This document shows positions 1 through 12,024 of a stretch of 64,000 nucleotides of DNA, piece by piece. The notes below the pieces were generated by a model. That model was not told the origin of the DNA, searched no databases, and saw nothing but the letters and a program-made list of their open reading frames with translations. The DNA lies in contig JAMKCF010000018.1 in assembly GCA_023634235.1 (NCBI GenBank), positions 2,509,474-2,573,473 on the forward strand. Reading direction: 5' to 3'. Origin of the DNA: Pisaster brevispinus (lineage: Eukaryota > Echinodermata > Asteroidea > Forcipulatida > Asteriidae). A program made the position numbers and the translations under genes. Position 1 is the stretch's first letter; each line of letters starts with the position of its first letter.

Positions 1-484
1 ATATAGTTTTACGAAATCGCATTTAAATTAGTTTTTAAATTAATTAATAAATCCCTTAAATGCGTGAAAAGCTTAATTTCGAGGCAAATGCTTGAAAGGG
101 CCAATCGTTCGTACCATACCATCTAAGGTTTATTAAAAAAAAAAAATTATGTGCATTTCCCAACAATTTTTAAATCTAAGTGACTTCTTTACATGACCAG
201 CTATTTTCTAGAATTATTTGAGTCCTTTAGTAATTGATTTTTCCCTAATTAGCTAAGCTCTAATTATCTAAGCAATGCTCAAGACTTTACCGCTACGAGC
301 GAAAGGGCCAATAATTACTACCACACCATCCATTTATATATTTTTCACAAAATATGTGCATTTCCCCAAAATGTTTACATCTAAGTGACTTCTTTACACG
401 CCCAGCTATTTTCTAGGACTATTTTAATCATTTAGCTACCCAGTAATTGATATATTTATCTAATTATCTAAGACAGTGCTGTAT

Positions 485-1407
485 TTAAATCGCAGCTGGT
501 TCGCTCGACAGAATCTTGTCAGTCTTTTTGAAGATATGTACAGCGTCATCGAAATAAATAAGTATTTCGTCTACATCGACAAAAGCAATCCCCTTGATGC
601 TACGTGACGTCACCGTAGCCACCTCGTCCTCAGAGACGGCGACAACAAACCTGTGCTCCTCGCCCCCGCCGACCTCGTCGCGTTGCAGAACCTGCACGTT
701 CTTGTCGTCATCGAGTTTGTTCACCAAGAAGAGTTTGTCACCGCGTACGATGACCCCACCCGAGTGGAACCTGTCTTCCTCGGCTGCTTTTCCGTCAATG
801 ATGTATTTGGGATCCCCCATCATGGCCCGGTATGGATTACGGCTCTTTCTGTCAACGCCGTATTTCTCAACGGTAGACTCGGAGCTGACAAAAAGGTCAA
901 CCTTCATCTCAGTGGTGTGGGCGTAGAGGAAGTTGGGTGCGATGTTGATCTCTACTCGTGTAATGTACACTCCGTCGGGATCGAAAATCGAGATCGCCTT
1001 GCCTTTAGAGTCACCGGCAAAAACAAACCCCTGGCTGTCCACCGAAATATCGGCAAGCTCAACCTCCGTATGCCCAACAGGCAGTATGGAGCCGAAAGTG
1101 GCTACTTCAAGTTTATCAGAATCAAAAATCACAAGCCTACCCATTACTAGTCCAAAAAGAAGCTTATTTGTTGTAAAATATGCAACGCAAAGATATCCGC
1201 CCGGTAATTGTTTGTACAGATGCACGAATTTGTAAAGATACCCCGAAGTAAACTGGTGCATGCCCATCGAGTCTATGATAATCAACCCACCATCTTGGGT
1301 TGGTACAGGTATGATGTCCCGGATGTACTGGAATCCACTGTCGACGCCACCAAGAATGCCCAAGTTGGTGACAAGCCGGCCAACCGAGATCCAGTTGTAT
1401 GTGTCGT
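485..1407 (-). CDS. Last exon of copy A: NHL-like beta-propeller domain
   Basis: A single 923-nt exon after a pyrimidine-rich TAG acceptor, ending in TAA at 485-487. It encodes about 307 residues. The segment reading DISVDSQGFVFAGDSKGKAI, followed by SIFDPDG, is a good NHL repeat: a strand, D-x-G-x-hydrophobic, then a strand ending in FDPDG. Neighbouring segments such as GRLVIFDSD and DKLFLVNKLDDD look like further blades. NHL propellers bind protein or RNA in TRIM-family and other proteins. Here the domain follows a transmembrane helix instead of a RING or B-box module, so a cytoplasmic docking role is inferred. Blade number cannot be settled by eye. Confidence 0.7.
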
Positions 1408-4400
1408 CTAAAAAAAGGGAAGAATTAGAACACGACTACGTTATATGACCATTTACGGATTCATAATTCTTTACGGAATCTCACCATTATGAACTTCATA
1501 AAATGCTGGTGCGGACGTGGTGATTTCTTCCTGGAAGTCAGGATATTTGCATGAAATTTGCATTTAATTTTGTAAGGCCTATTGGTCAATCTAAAAAAAC
1601 AAAACAACAACAACAACAACAACAGACAGACGGACAAACAGACACACAGCCCTGCTGAGGAGAGCTACATTGTGGGCTTTCCACAGGTGTTGTCTATGAT
1701 CCCTTTTCTTTAATCTTTCCTGTTAAAAACATTGTGGGCACAGCCCCACAATGTAAAAAAAGCCCACAACTACACATACTACCAAAAACTCACCCACAAT
1801 GTATCTCTCGTCCGCCCACACAAACAGACCGACAGACAAATAAACAAACAAACCTGTAAAAATGATGTCAGAAGTCGTTCGGCTAACAAGAAACCCTGGC
1901 CCTGAAGGAAAATTTATAACAAGAAATGGTTACACTAATCCCGGTTATTCTTCTCGTTCTTGAGTCTTTCCATAGAACTGCACCTTCATATTTGATCAAA
2001 GAACTTAAATAATACATCTCTCCTACGAACCACCCTAACAACAGTTACTTGGCTCTTCCCAACTCCTACACATCCAACGTTCACGACACTCTTGGTGAGG
2101 TCCTTCGTTCTCTGAACCTTGCCCGTCACTGTGGAATACACTCCCCACTAAACTCAAACAAGAAAGCACCAACTGACATTTCACTAAAATTCAGTTCAAA
2201 ACCTACAATTTTCAAAACTAGCAACTTGTATTCTTTACCGCAATTATACTTTTTAATCTCATTCGCTCCAGAAGTGTAAATCTGACAGACTTTTTGCGCT
2301 CTAAATGCCCATTAACATTATTACTACTTTCAAGCAGTAAAACATATGTTTAAAAATATGAAACAATATGCATGAATAAAACACTGGTATCATTTGGGAT
2401 TTGTTTAAACAAAGAAAATTATACCTTTTAAGTTGGCATTGGCATCGCCTTTACTTTCTTGAGACATCATCGGTGAGCTTTCCATATGTGCTGATCCTTT
2501 AAATTGCATAAGATAATACACAATAACTAATTAAAACAATTTTTACTTTGGGAAATCTTCGTTAAAACGTGTTTATAAAAGTAAAATCTTTTGGTGACCA
2601 GTGTATGGAATACTTTCATATTGACGTTGTCCAACCTATTAGTCCGAAGGTATTGTATTCATTTCCATCCATTACTTTGAAATAATATAGACAAACAAGA
2701 CCAACCAGTAGTAAAAGAGCTCTGTACTGATGACGTCACGTTTTGATTTCACTGCATTTCTTAAAGGGGCCGTGTGTCGTGGTGATCAAAGCAGGCCTGT
2801 GGCTGTTCATAGAACTAGCCTTTCCTGTGAAATATGCTAAATACATTCACGCATGTTTTTTATAAATATTTGCCAAATCCCTCATCATCTTCTTTATTTC
2901 TCTCGATTGTTGAATTTTGTGCATTCTCTGTGTGAATAGAAACATTTAAAATCGATATTAAAATGTTTGTTAACAATTTTTAGTTCAGTTTGATGGGTTT
3001 AAAGTATTATTCTCGAGTATCAAGTCTTTAATATCGGTACTCGAGTTTAGAATCTGAAGCCTCGATTCTCGAGCCGTCTTGAGTCCCATTAAGTATTAGG
3101 TCTAGAGTATATTAAGTCTTAAAAGTCTTAAAGTTCTGAGTCTCCAGTCTTATGTCTGAAGTCTCAGTCCAACTCTTACAGAAGTCTTGATTTTCAAGGC
3201 TCAACTCTCCAGTTTTGGGTCTCGGGTCTTTATTCTTGAGTGTAAAATCTCAGGTTTCTTGAGTCTCCAGTTACAAGCCTCAAGTCCTAACCATTTAATT
3301 CTTTTTTCTCGAGTTACAAATTTCCTGTCGAAAGTCTCAAGTATAAGTCTCTAGTCTATAACATTGTGACTCTCAGTTTTAACCTATTACCTGATTGTAG
3401 GCGGATCATTATTTGTGTTGTCATCCCTGAACGCTTTTCTTCATCCATTTCGGAGAATCGCCGTGTTCTTGCAGAAACCATTTTTAAACGCAATCCGATG
3501 AACATAATGCCCGACAACGTCATAAAGATGACCGTCAATAAAAAGACAAGAACACAGTTGCAGCTGCACTGAGCTTCTACTACGCCACCACCTGAGAAAA
3601 TCGGGGACAAAATACCATCAGAGGAAAACAATTTTAATACTTCACTTTTTCTTTTTTATATTAATCTTGTCGTATCAATGCAACAAGGTTTTAACTTAAT
3701 TCTGCCACAACATCGTAACTCAGCGTACATTTACTTTATATACATGTATACATCCGGGTTTAGCGACATGACATTCTAAAGCTTGCGTTTCACGTGAACA
3801 CCAATTTTGAGGCTACGACCTTGTTGCGCCAACACGACGATAAAAGTATTGGTTTATAACTTTTTGTACACAAAACACCGACTTTTGTTTGAATTTTTTT
3901 GACAACATACAAACAAATGCTTCTCACGATTGCTATTAAAGCATGAAAAGTGCATGGTCTATGCGCGCATGTGGTAATTCGAAGCAAGCAAAACTTACGT
4001 GATATTTTAACAGAAGAGGACCTCCTGCCATTTGTATCGGCGCCACCAAGCGACGTGCAGTTGAAAGTACATGAAAATGACCTCAAGGGAAAGTTATGCA
4101 AATACAACTTCGCTGTTGCACTGTACGTCATCGTCGCGTCATCGTATTTCCAATCGTTAACCGTGGAGAAACCTATCGCATTTTTATCATCGCAGTCGAT
4201 CACCGACCAACTCACTTCAGGCCTAGGGTACACATTGTTGACAAAACACCCTAGTTGAAAGAAATCTTGGCCCGACTCAAGTTTGACGTCACATTGGTCT
4301 TCCGGAGTTGTGACGTCACCACAGCCCGAAATGACAGGGTCCTTTTTTTCTTGGATCGCTGTGAAAGAAAATTTGATCAGAATAATTCTAGGGTTTTAGC

Positions 4401-7400
4401 ATAAACCATCTATATTTCTCAAGCTCAATGAATTCTCAAGAAGTTCTTTGATTTTGCCAGGGAACATTTGTTTACCTTCGAATCAAGGGGATATATAAGA
4501 TACATTTGTTCATCAATTGCGTTCTGGTAGACTGCACAATGACTCTAGATTCTCTATATCTTTTATCCATAATCATAGCCTCTTTGGTCAAAACTCGTAA
4601 ATATTATTGCAAAAACAAAAACCGCAAAAACCAAAACAACCCAAAACAAACAAAAAGAAAAACAGAGTTAAATTTGATGCAGTAATTAACTGGAATACGG
4701 CTTGAAGTAAAACACATTGCAAAGATCATTGCAAAGATCACGTGATTTATCCGAACCGATAAATAACGTGACCTGAATGTTTAAAAAAAATGTTCGATAA
4801 CAACCAAATTTGATGGCTTTTTAGGAACCGTCTACTCTTCTCTTGGAAGACCTTCAGAGTCATGTTGTGTCTATTGTAGGCTAAACAGCCAAATGAACCA
4901 GGTATGTCCCTTTGATTAAACACTTCAAATTACCACAACTACATACATAATTCAATCAAGTAAAAAAAAAAAAAATCATACAAGGTGAAAGCAGACCAAG
5001 TAAATCCATCGTTCTCGAAAAAGTGCGCATGCTTAGAAATGCGTAAATCGTCTGCTGCCATCTTGCGTCCTGAAATCCCTGTTACTCGCCTGTCCATACT
5101 ACCCTCACACAGCTTTGCCTCGGAAGGATGCCGTCTTGAAAAACGTGACAGCAATACATTTCTTCCCTGTCGTTGAACTTGTTTACCACCAGATTATTGT
5201 TAGTATCTAAACTGTACCGTCCACCTGTCGTAGCAACTCCGTTATCGGGAAAAACAATATCCATACTTTGGCCGTCGTCAGTGCTGGTATTTAGGCGTGA
5301 CCAGTACACAGTGACGTCAACTAGCCTGGAACCAGTTTGTGACATCACTGGACACGTGACGACTTTCTCCTCTTTGAAGTTTACAGTTATGCTTTGGATA
5401 TCCCCGACCGTGTTTGGCCACCTGTGCATTGGGAAAGTTTTACCTGCCGAGAGGACAACAAAACATGGTTGTAACTAAATGGCACAGTCTTATAAACAAG
5501 TTGCAGTTGAGAATTGACCCATATCCGGGTCAAAATGAGCCACTTCCGGGTCAGTTTCAAAATGACCCAGGATCTGATCTAGAAATGCGTTTCTATTTAA
5601 CAAACACTTTCTTTTATTTAGAGAGAGGCAAGCTCATGTCGTTACCAAGTATGTTCATCTCTCACTGAAGGCACGAGAAATAAAATTCAGTGGTAAGATC
5701 GTACTTAGGTACGATGTTAGTAGAAACACTTGCCACTTCGACTCTAGGTGGCAGCAGACCTCGTTCTTACAGTTTCACGGTTTCAGCTATTGACTCAATG
5801 CGCCTGACTTCCTCTTCCACTACAATAAATCTTGGTTACTTCACTTGAGTATTCAATCCCCTGTGTTACATAGCAGTTTCTATTTGAGTTGACTCTGGTC
5901 TAATAACAAACAGTTGTTCAGCATAAAATAGTTTTGAGCAAAATTGTCTGCTTAGCAAAAATAAGCGGGGAACCAGTGCACTGTATATTGTCACTGCAGT
6001 GGCAGTATACATTACATGTTCTTTTGGCAGGTGACCTGTTTCTGCTGAGCACGATTTTTCTGTGCCAGTCATTTTCTTGAACTTTACGGCTTAATGACGC
6101 GACATGTCAGCTTGCTTGGAATTTGACTCACAACAAACTGGCAGACCATGTGTGACGTCAGCAGCGTGTGACGTCAGTGCAATGGGTCAATTATACCATC
6201 TACAACTTACAAAAAATGTCAAAGTGCATGAACAAAATAATTACATAATTGTAATAATAAGTTGGGAGGCTAATCATCCTTATTGTAGCTGAGAAGCTGA
6301 AATGCGACGCACGCGGGTACAACCTGTTCGAGCCACAGGCATGCGAGCTAGGGCGCTTTAGGCAGTCAGCCACATCAACCCGTAGATGACTACGGAGCAC
6401 ATAACCAGAGATCAAAATGAGTAGATTTTTCCGTGGGGAGGAAAACCGGGATCCTGAGAAAAACCCTTGTGGCATAAGGTTACATATGATCTTAGCCGGG
6501 TATCGAACCAGGGTCACGTTAGTGAGATGCGAGCGTTTTACGCACTAAGCCACCCATGCCACCCATAAAAACAGTCTACTTACCCAAGACAATCAAATCC
6601 AGGAAGTCCTCCACGTACTTCCCGATCGAAACCTGGTATGCCTTACACCAATACCGATCAGAATCAGTCTGGTTAGCCGACTCGATGACCAAGCCATAAT
6701 TGGCATCAGTGAACTGATAGCGCGGAATCAGAGTAACCACGGTGCCGCCGGGTGGGTTGTAGTGTTGTAGGATAAGCTGTCGCTTTTGGGGGTCGCAGCT
6801 GCTGCCTTTGAACCAAACTATGTTAGCAATTACGTCACTGGGAGCAAAAACTGGACAAGGTAGTTGGTATGTGTGACCTGTTTGTAACACCCGCTCAGTA
6901 CTTGATGTATTCAAGGGAGTTTCAGCATTACCTGCCGATTAAAAGTATATCATCATCATTTCGTGTCATCACACAACTGCTTACCAAATGTTGGGCAACT
7001 TGGAGCCCATCGCCATTGGCCTCTGCAAGGTCTTTCATGGTGCAGATGTTATGCGGCAAGTCACAGTTCATTAGGTGGTCCATAGTTTGGGGCCCTTGTC
7101 CACACTTGCAGTCTGCAGAAGCTTCGGAATACCCCCCACTTCTGCATGTTTCAAACCGCTAATAAATTACATTGCAAAATCTTAGGGAAATTGTTTTCCA
7201 CAAAACATTAATATTTCTATAATCGCAAAACAATTTTTACTAAACACGACAAGAACAAGAGCATTATTTGTGCTTCACCCAAACACCGATGCGTGTAACC
7301 CAGCACTTTCCCGGGGCCTGTGAAAATTCAACCCACGACTGTTGCTACCTTTTCTTCACAGGGCTCGAGAACGCCCTGAGTTTACATCAGTGTTTAACAC

Positions 7401-8479
7401 ACATCAGTGTATGGGTAAAGTATGTAGCAATAAGAGGACGCAAGTCCAAATTCTTTTAGTGCCCAGGGATCGACTTTTACAAAGCCCAAAGATTTATCTT
7501 AAAACCATGCAGTGAGGGCTGCTGTCTACGAAGTCCCTAAAGGGGCAATACAAAACATGATCTCGTGCGCCCACGACATACTATCTCGTCGTATTTCAGT
7601 AAAATCCTTTGTGTTACCCACATCATACACGCTAGTCAGCTCATATGTCATTATATCCTAAGCTGGACTATGCCACTCATTCTAGAGGGGCTGTCAGTCA
7701 ACAGGGGTCAGTGATTTTATTAGGGGGGGCAGGACAAGTTACTCTGCCAGCGTTGTGTGCAAAATTGCTGTTTGTTGTCATTGGTAGATGAAACCAAATT
7801 ATTAAACTTAATTGATTAAGAAAGCAAATAAGCTTAAGTTAAACATGTCAACAACACACTTCAATAAAAATATTAGAAATAATGTACAAGTTAGACCCTC
7901 TTAGTCTATAGAAAAAAAGCTCGTAAGAATGAGCTTATGACAACATACGACGGGCGCGTTGCGACCAAACAAGCCCATCACTTGAGGGTTAAGATGGATT
8001 AGAATTATTACCATTAGTGATTTGTATTGTGACATCACACACTGCTTAATAGTAATAACGATTGATACACATCTTAAGATCAAACTTGGCTCATCGAAAC
8101 ATGAACCCGGGGATTCAAAGTGAGCCCGGTGTTGTATGTTACCTTGTCTTTTGGTTCGCTCATGTACTTTCATCGAATCTAATCTCACGGTTTCTGAAAC
8201 AATCTTGCCCTTCCGCTGCCCTCCTCCAATTTCAAGCACAGAACAGCTGGGACAGCGCAATTTGTATATGCTTTCTGATGAGTTGTTCGATGGTGTGTCT
8301 ATTGTGCAGTTTTCAAGAGAAATTTCATTGCTGTTCCTCATTTCAAGGGCGTCGAACTCAAATGTGCTGTCATGACGTATGTTCTGACATGTGATGGTCA
8401 GAGGATCTTCAACCTGTGTGACGGCGAGTGTGACAGAGACAGTCAGAGCAAGCCTCAGGAAAAACTGGAAAAATGCCAT
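485..8479 (-). CDS. Ig receptor copy A: signal peptide, three Ig domains, TM helix, C-terminal beta-propeller (7 exons)
   Basis: Exons on the minus strand are 8479-8143, 6931-6584, 5443-5090, 4358-3999, 3591-3391, 2496-2425 and 1407-485. They total 2595 nt, giving a predicted 864 residues. Every intron is phase 1, so the internal exons are multiples of three. Exon 1 starts MAFFQFFLRLALTVSVTLAV, a clear signal peptide, followed by a Cys-containing N-terminal domain with NNSS and similar glycosylation sites that I do not recognise. Exons 2-4 each hold one Ig domain, with Cys at LPCPV, TCPV and LGCFV, Trp at VWF, VYW and VSW, and late Cys at DRYWC, MYCC and FSC. Exon 5 has one hydrophobic helix followed by basic residues. 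Exon 7 is an NHL-like propeller. The topology suggests a type I surface receptor with an intracellular propeller. Ligand and partners are unknown. An AATAAA lies about 350 nt past the stop. Confidence 0.85.
3000..3356. repeat. Degenerate AGTCT/TCGAG-rich repeat in copy A intron 5
   Basis: Dozens of imperfect copies of AAGTCT, GAGTCT and CTCGAGT follow one another, ending about 35 nt from the transmembrane-exon donor. Copy B has no such array at the equivalent place (about 36.9-37.04 kb), so it arose or was lost after duplication. Confidence 0.7.
3391..3591 (-). CDS. Transmembrane exon of copy A
   Basis: Exon 5 (201 nt) follows a TTTTCTCAG acceptor and ends at a GTAATA donor. It starts with a Cys-rich stretch (CSCNC) and then a single hydrophobic helix, VLVFLLTVIFMTLSGIMFIG, followed by basic residues typical of the cytoplasmic side. 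The copy B exon (37075-37266) is 9 nt shorter and lacks the Cys cluster, but keeps the helix. Confidence 0.85.
4982..5066. repeat. Short inverted-repeat element (GCAGCAGAC family), copy 1
   Basis: About 80 bp, bounded by GGTGAAAGCAGACC and TCTGCTGCCATC. The interior resembles copies at 38742-38826 and 60281-60386, including the shared CATGCTTAGAA-like segment. Its right end lies about 25 nt from the exon 3 donor of copy A. A lone end in the opposite orientation occurs near 5745-5762. Confidence 0.6.
5084..5089 (-). other. Non-canonical GC 5' splice site of copy A exon 3
   Basis: The minus strand reads ACAG|GCGAGT here, while copy B at the same site (38844-38849) reads ACAG|GTGAGT. GC-AG introns work when the rest of the donor matches consensus, as it does here. 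No better GT donor in the right phase is evident nearby. Confidence 0.75.
5500..6290. other. Intron 2 of copy A, no gene seen
   Basis: AT-rich intron sequence with several short spurious open frames. The only notable items are GGGTCA-type short repeats around 5516-5575 and one lone inverted-repeat end near 5745-5762. Confidence 0.5.
6290..6566 (-). mobile_element. tRNA-derived SINE in intron 2 of copy A
   Basis: On the minus strand the element begins with TGGCTTAGTGCG, resembling a Pol III A box, followed about 45 nt later by GGTTCGATACC, a B box. A tail unrelated to tRNA follows down to about 6290. The spacing matches a tRNA-like SINE head. The equivalent intron of copy B (39.23-39.34 kb) has at most a short remnant, so the insertion is probably younger than the duplication. 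Confidence 0.65.
7271..7420. repeat. Miniature inverted-repeat element (CACCGATG family)
   Basis: The ends read CTTCACCCAAACACCGATG and, inverted, CATCAGTGTATGGGTAAAG, about 150 bp apart, in intron 1 of copy A. The same terminal motif recurs at 39.82 kb in block B with its right end lost, as a lone end at 32.67 kb, and as the ends of an 885-bp element at 61.22-62.1 kb. Confidence 0.55.
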
Positions 8480-9376
8480 TGTTCAGGAAATGTGCCACTT
8501 GAACTAAGTCGAATGGGAAGAATCAGCATACACCTTTAAAAAGACGAAAATACAAATAAAAAAGCACATAATTTTGTAACATCAATAATTGTATACAATT
8601 CTGAACTGTTTTGCTCATCAATAAGCAACCCCACCCCTAAGTGAGACTTATTAAACGCCTTTAACAACTCGTTTTGGGAATAATGGTTTTTTTTAAAACT
8701 TGTTGCTACCAATTTTGGTAGGCTAAATTTTATGCAAAAGGCATTTGCTCGCTTTGATTTTGGCCAATAAGAAGACACAATTAATTGCATGAGGTCACAT
8801 GAACGTTTGATGCACTAAATTATTAACAAGATGTTCACTATAAGTGCCCACTGTACTACAACGCCAGCTAAGCATTAGCTTTGCTGCTCTCAACAAATTT
8901 CCGGTGACTTTAATTAAGCCACAGCAGTGTCCATGCTATTGGAATTGTACTGGAACGTATATATTTATTTTTAAATTTCACCAGAGGTTTTCAATCACGG
9001 ACACGACGATTCCTACCTGACCAAACGCATGATCATGCATAGCCAGGCCTATGTTGCGTTTGTCATGATTTGTCATTTTCCATTGTCGGAATTTATTTAT
9101 CTCAATATTCTCTTTTGTAGCCTAATACTGGCCCCAAATTTTCAAATTGCTTGTCAAATAAAAACAATACTTGCCAGACGGGACTACCCATCTAAATATA
9201 GAAGAGTATAATATCTAGTTGACGGTGATTGGTAACAAACAAAAATGCATTTATAAATATTTTATGATCTTGATTAAATGATTAGCTAAACGAGTTGGTA
9301 AAAACGCTTCGCGGCTTCACCGCTCGCGCTTGTCTTTTTCCGTGTGTGACATCTGGGGTGCTGCAACTATATGGAT
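8480..9376. other. 5' flank of Ig receptor copy A
   Basis: No convincing exon. The region is shared with block B at about 40.73-41.68 kb, and its distal part with block C near 49.97-50.2 kb. It should contain the promoter of copy A, but no TATA box or other core motif can be placed with confidence. Confidence 0.5.
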
Positions 9377-10159
9377 GTAGCCCTTTGTCAAGACCTTAGT
9401 GTCTTGGACAGCTTCGTAGAGCCGCGATCACAATTGCGACTGAAAGGGGAGACCACGCACGCGAGTGACGAAGCCACGAGGGCCTTTTCCAACTTGTTTG
9501 CGGTTTCTTGAGTTTTTCTTTATAATCTCGATTTTTGCTACCCAAGGGGCCATTCAGAGTAGTCAATGTTATTTTTTTTATTTTTTCGAAATTGTTTTGA
9601 CCCACACACCCACCCACCCCAAATTTCGTTTTTAAATATTGACTGACTTAATAAACACTGAAGAACAAAGTAATACCTCAAATGATGCAGATATGTTAGG
9701 TCAAAGGTCTCCAACGTCAGTAGTTTTCAATGGATGTTCCTGGCTTAAACAAACATCCCGGTAGTTTAATCAGAAATGAAATTGGCAAGCACATAAGGCA
9801 CTGAGCACTAGAAAAGGCAATCTCTTTTGTGTCTTTGGAAAGCAGGCATAACACACAAAACAAAACGAGCATATGGCGACTTTGGCTTCGATTTTATGAG
9901 TTTTTGCTCTCTCATAAAAGTGTTGCAATTCCGTTGAGATCGAGCAGGTATTGTCACCCATGACGATGGCCATTATCATAACATCGAATGTATACGTATG
10001 CAGCTTCAGAGTTGACCCGCGTGCATGGTCTCCCCTTCCAGTCGCTTGGGATCGCAGCTCCACAAAGCTGTCCAAACCACGAAGGTCTTGACAAAAGGCT
10101 AGAGTCAGACCGCTGTTTACAAAGCTGTTCAAGCCACGAAGGCCTTGACAAAAAGCTAC
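9377..10159. mobile_element. Foldback-type inverted-repeat element with TATGGAT target duplication
   Basis: The left end GTAGCCCTTTGTCAAG and the right end CTTGACAAAAAGCTAC are inverted and extend into imperfect arms of nearly 100 bp, containing GACAGCTTCG and its partner AAAGCTGTCC. The right arm is itself doubled in tandem. TATGGAT flanks both sides (9370-9376 and 10160-10166). There is no transposase frame, so it is non-autonomous. Blocks B and C have only a short CCTTGACTAAAGGCTAC remnant here. Confidence 0.65.
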
Positions 10160-10199
10160 TATGGATGGCCCGAGCGAAACACAACAAACCGCTGTAGCC

Positions 10200-12020
10200 T
10201 GGAAAGATTTAGTATTCTCAAAGTATTTTTTAATAAACAGACATAACTATAATTAACCTACAGATACAAATAAAACAATACTACTAAATGTAAACATACA
10301 CTCACGTTTAATATGGTATATTTTGTTGAACAAGTTCGGCTTCGAGCCAAATCGTCGTTTGTTGGCGGGACTATCGCTAAAATATGTCACATCATTGGTT
10401 TTCCCCCCAAACGTTAAACGCCTCACAGCGTTAAAGGTATTTCGAAGATTGGTAGTGAAAATTAACATTTCTACCTCAAGGTAGAGCTGACAATAAAGTG
10501 ATAACCAAAATCAGCTGTGCGGTTTTTCAGGTTCTCATGAACAATTTTCTCGAGTATGAATTCATTTCAGAGGGAAATATTTCACAGAAAAAAAAATTTT
10601 CTCAAGAAAAAAACTTCATAATCATACGAGGTTGGTTTTTTTTCGGACTAAAATTTAACAATGATTATGTTTGTAATCTGTAAATTCCTGTATAGGCCTA
10701 GTACCATTAAAACAATTAACATCAGAAAATCTTCTGTTTACTTGTTTTAATCATGTTATGTACACCTACTTTTAATGGCATATTCAATTTCTTTCAACAT
10801 TGAAATTGTAAAATTATTTACATTAATGACATTTTAACATCAATTTTTTAAAGAAAAGAAACACAGCAGCGACGCCTCGTTTGTCATAACTAGGCTATTA
10901 CTAGTTATTTGTCATTATACACATGCACTTACAAAGAAAAAGAAACATACGATACAAGAGAGTGAATCAACTCACTGTGCACTCAGGCATTTTAGCTCCC
11001 GATAAATTCAACGTAATAATGAAGTAACAAAGGATGACTAATTTTGAAGTGATCATGCGCTTATAATGTCTTGCAACTGAAAGTAGAACATCAAGCGAAT
11101 TGATTTTTTTTTAAATAAATAAATGAAAAAAACCCATAAATATTTAATGTAAACCAAATAGAATAACCATGAAGTTATATCTATAGTAATTATTAACAAA
11201 TATATATGGTAATGCAAGTAGTTAAAAAATGGTTGAATATTGTATTAAAAATGTCAAACTGCATAGCCGTTTAATGTAAACAGCTCAATAAAAAATAATA
11301 AGTTTGAATTGCAAGTATTGGTGCTAGAGTTAGAACGATTCACTATGAACTAAAAACGCGACGCGCAACACTGCCTTTAAAGGGTCATGAACTTCCTTGG
11401 CATTTTCACGTGTTAGATGTCTGTGGGATGTAATTTGCATACAAATGCTAGACGTATGAACTACTGTCGACATTATTCACGAATCAAACAGATTATTGAA
11501 TGCTCACCAAAGCTGCATTTTGAACTGAGGCCAATGTTTCGTCTAATGTAAGTTTGCAGCGCTATGGTTGTACACTGGTATTGTTATTTAATTGAAACAC
11601 GTCTAAGGGCAGAGTAGTCTTTGTCTGGGATTTTGCATATACATGCACACATCCAATGTTAAACCAACCAATCAATCAACAACTATGCACACCCAGTATT
11701 AACTTGATTTTCGTAAATGTATTTGTACATACCTTATTTCCTCAATCGCATAATGAAAAATGTTGTTTTATACAATAAAATACCGACTCGGGAAAAGAGC
11801 TCGGTCGTTGTTGTGACAATTTACACTCCTGTCTAAATAATTAATGATAATGTCATTAATATTTGTTTCTTCAACTGGTGTTGCTAAAATGTAAAATCAT
11901 GTTTTACACATTATCCTTTGACAGATCCAACTCTAACCAAACAGACTTCATAAATTGAAGTTCAACAGCATGTCCGATATGTTGAAGCTAGCAAACTGAT
12001 AAAGACATGCATTGGATCAG
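10200..12020. other. AT-rich spacer upstream of copy A
   Basis: No gene seen. The sequence is repeated in block B (about 41.84-43.8 kb) and block C (51.7-53.24 and 56.2-56.8 kb), with many small indels and substitutions. The copies disagree freely in all frames, which argues against coding. Confidence 0.6.
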
Positions 12021-12024
12021 GCAT

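Noticed and set aside
594..1448. Plus-strand frames opposite the propeller exon, also in copy B
   Set aside because: They are shadows of the minus-strand exon, whose splice sites, phase and conserved NHL repeat give a full explanation.
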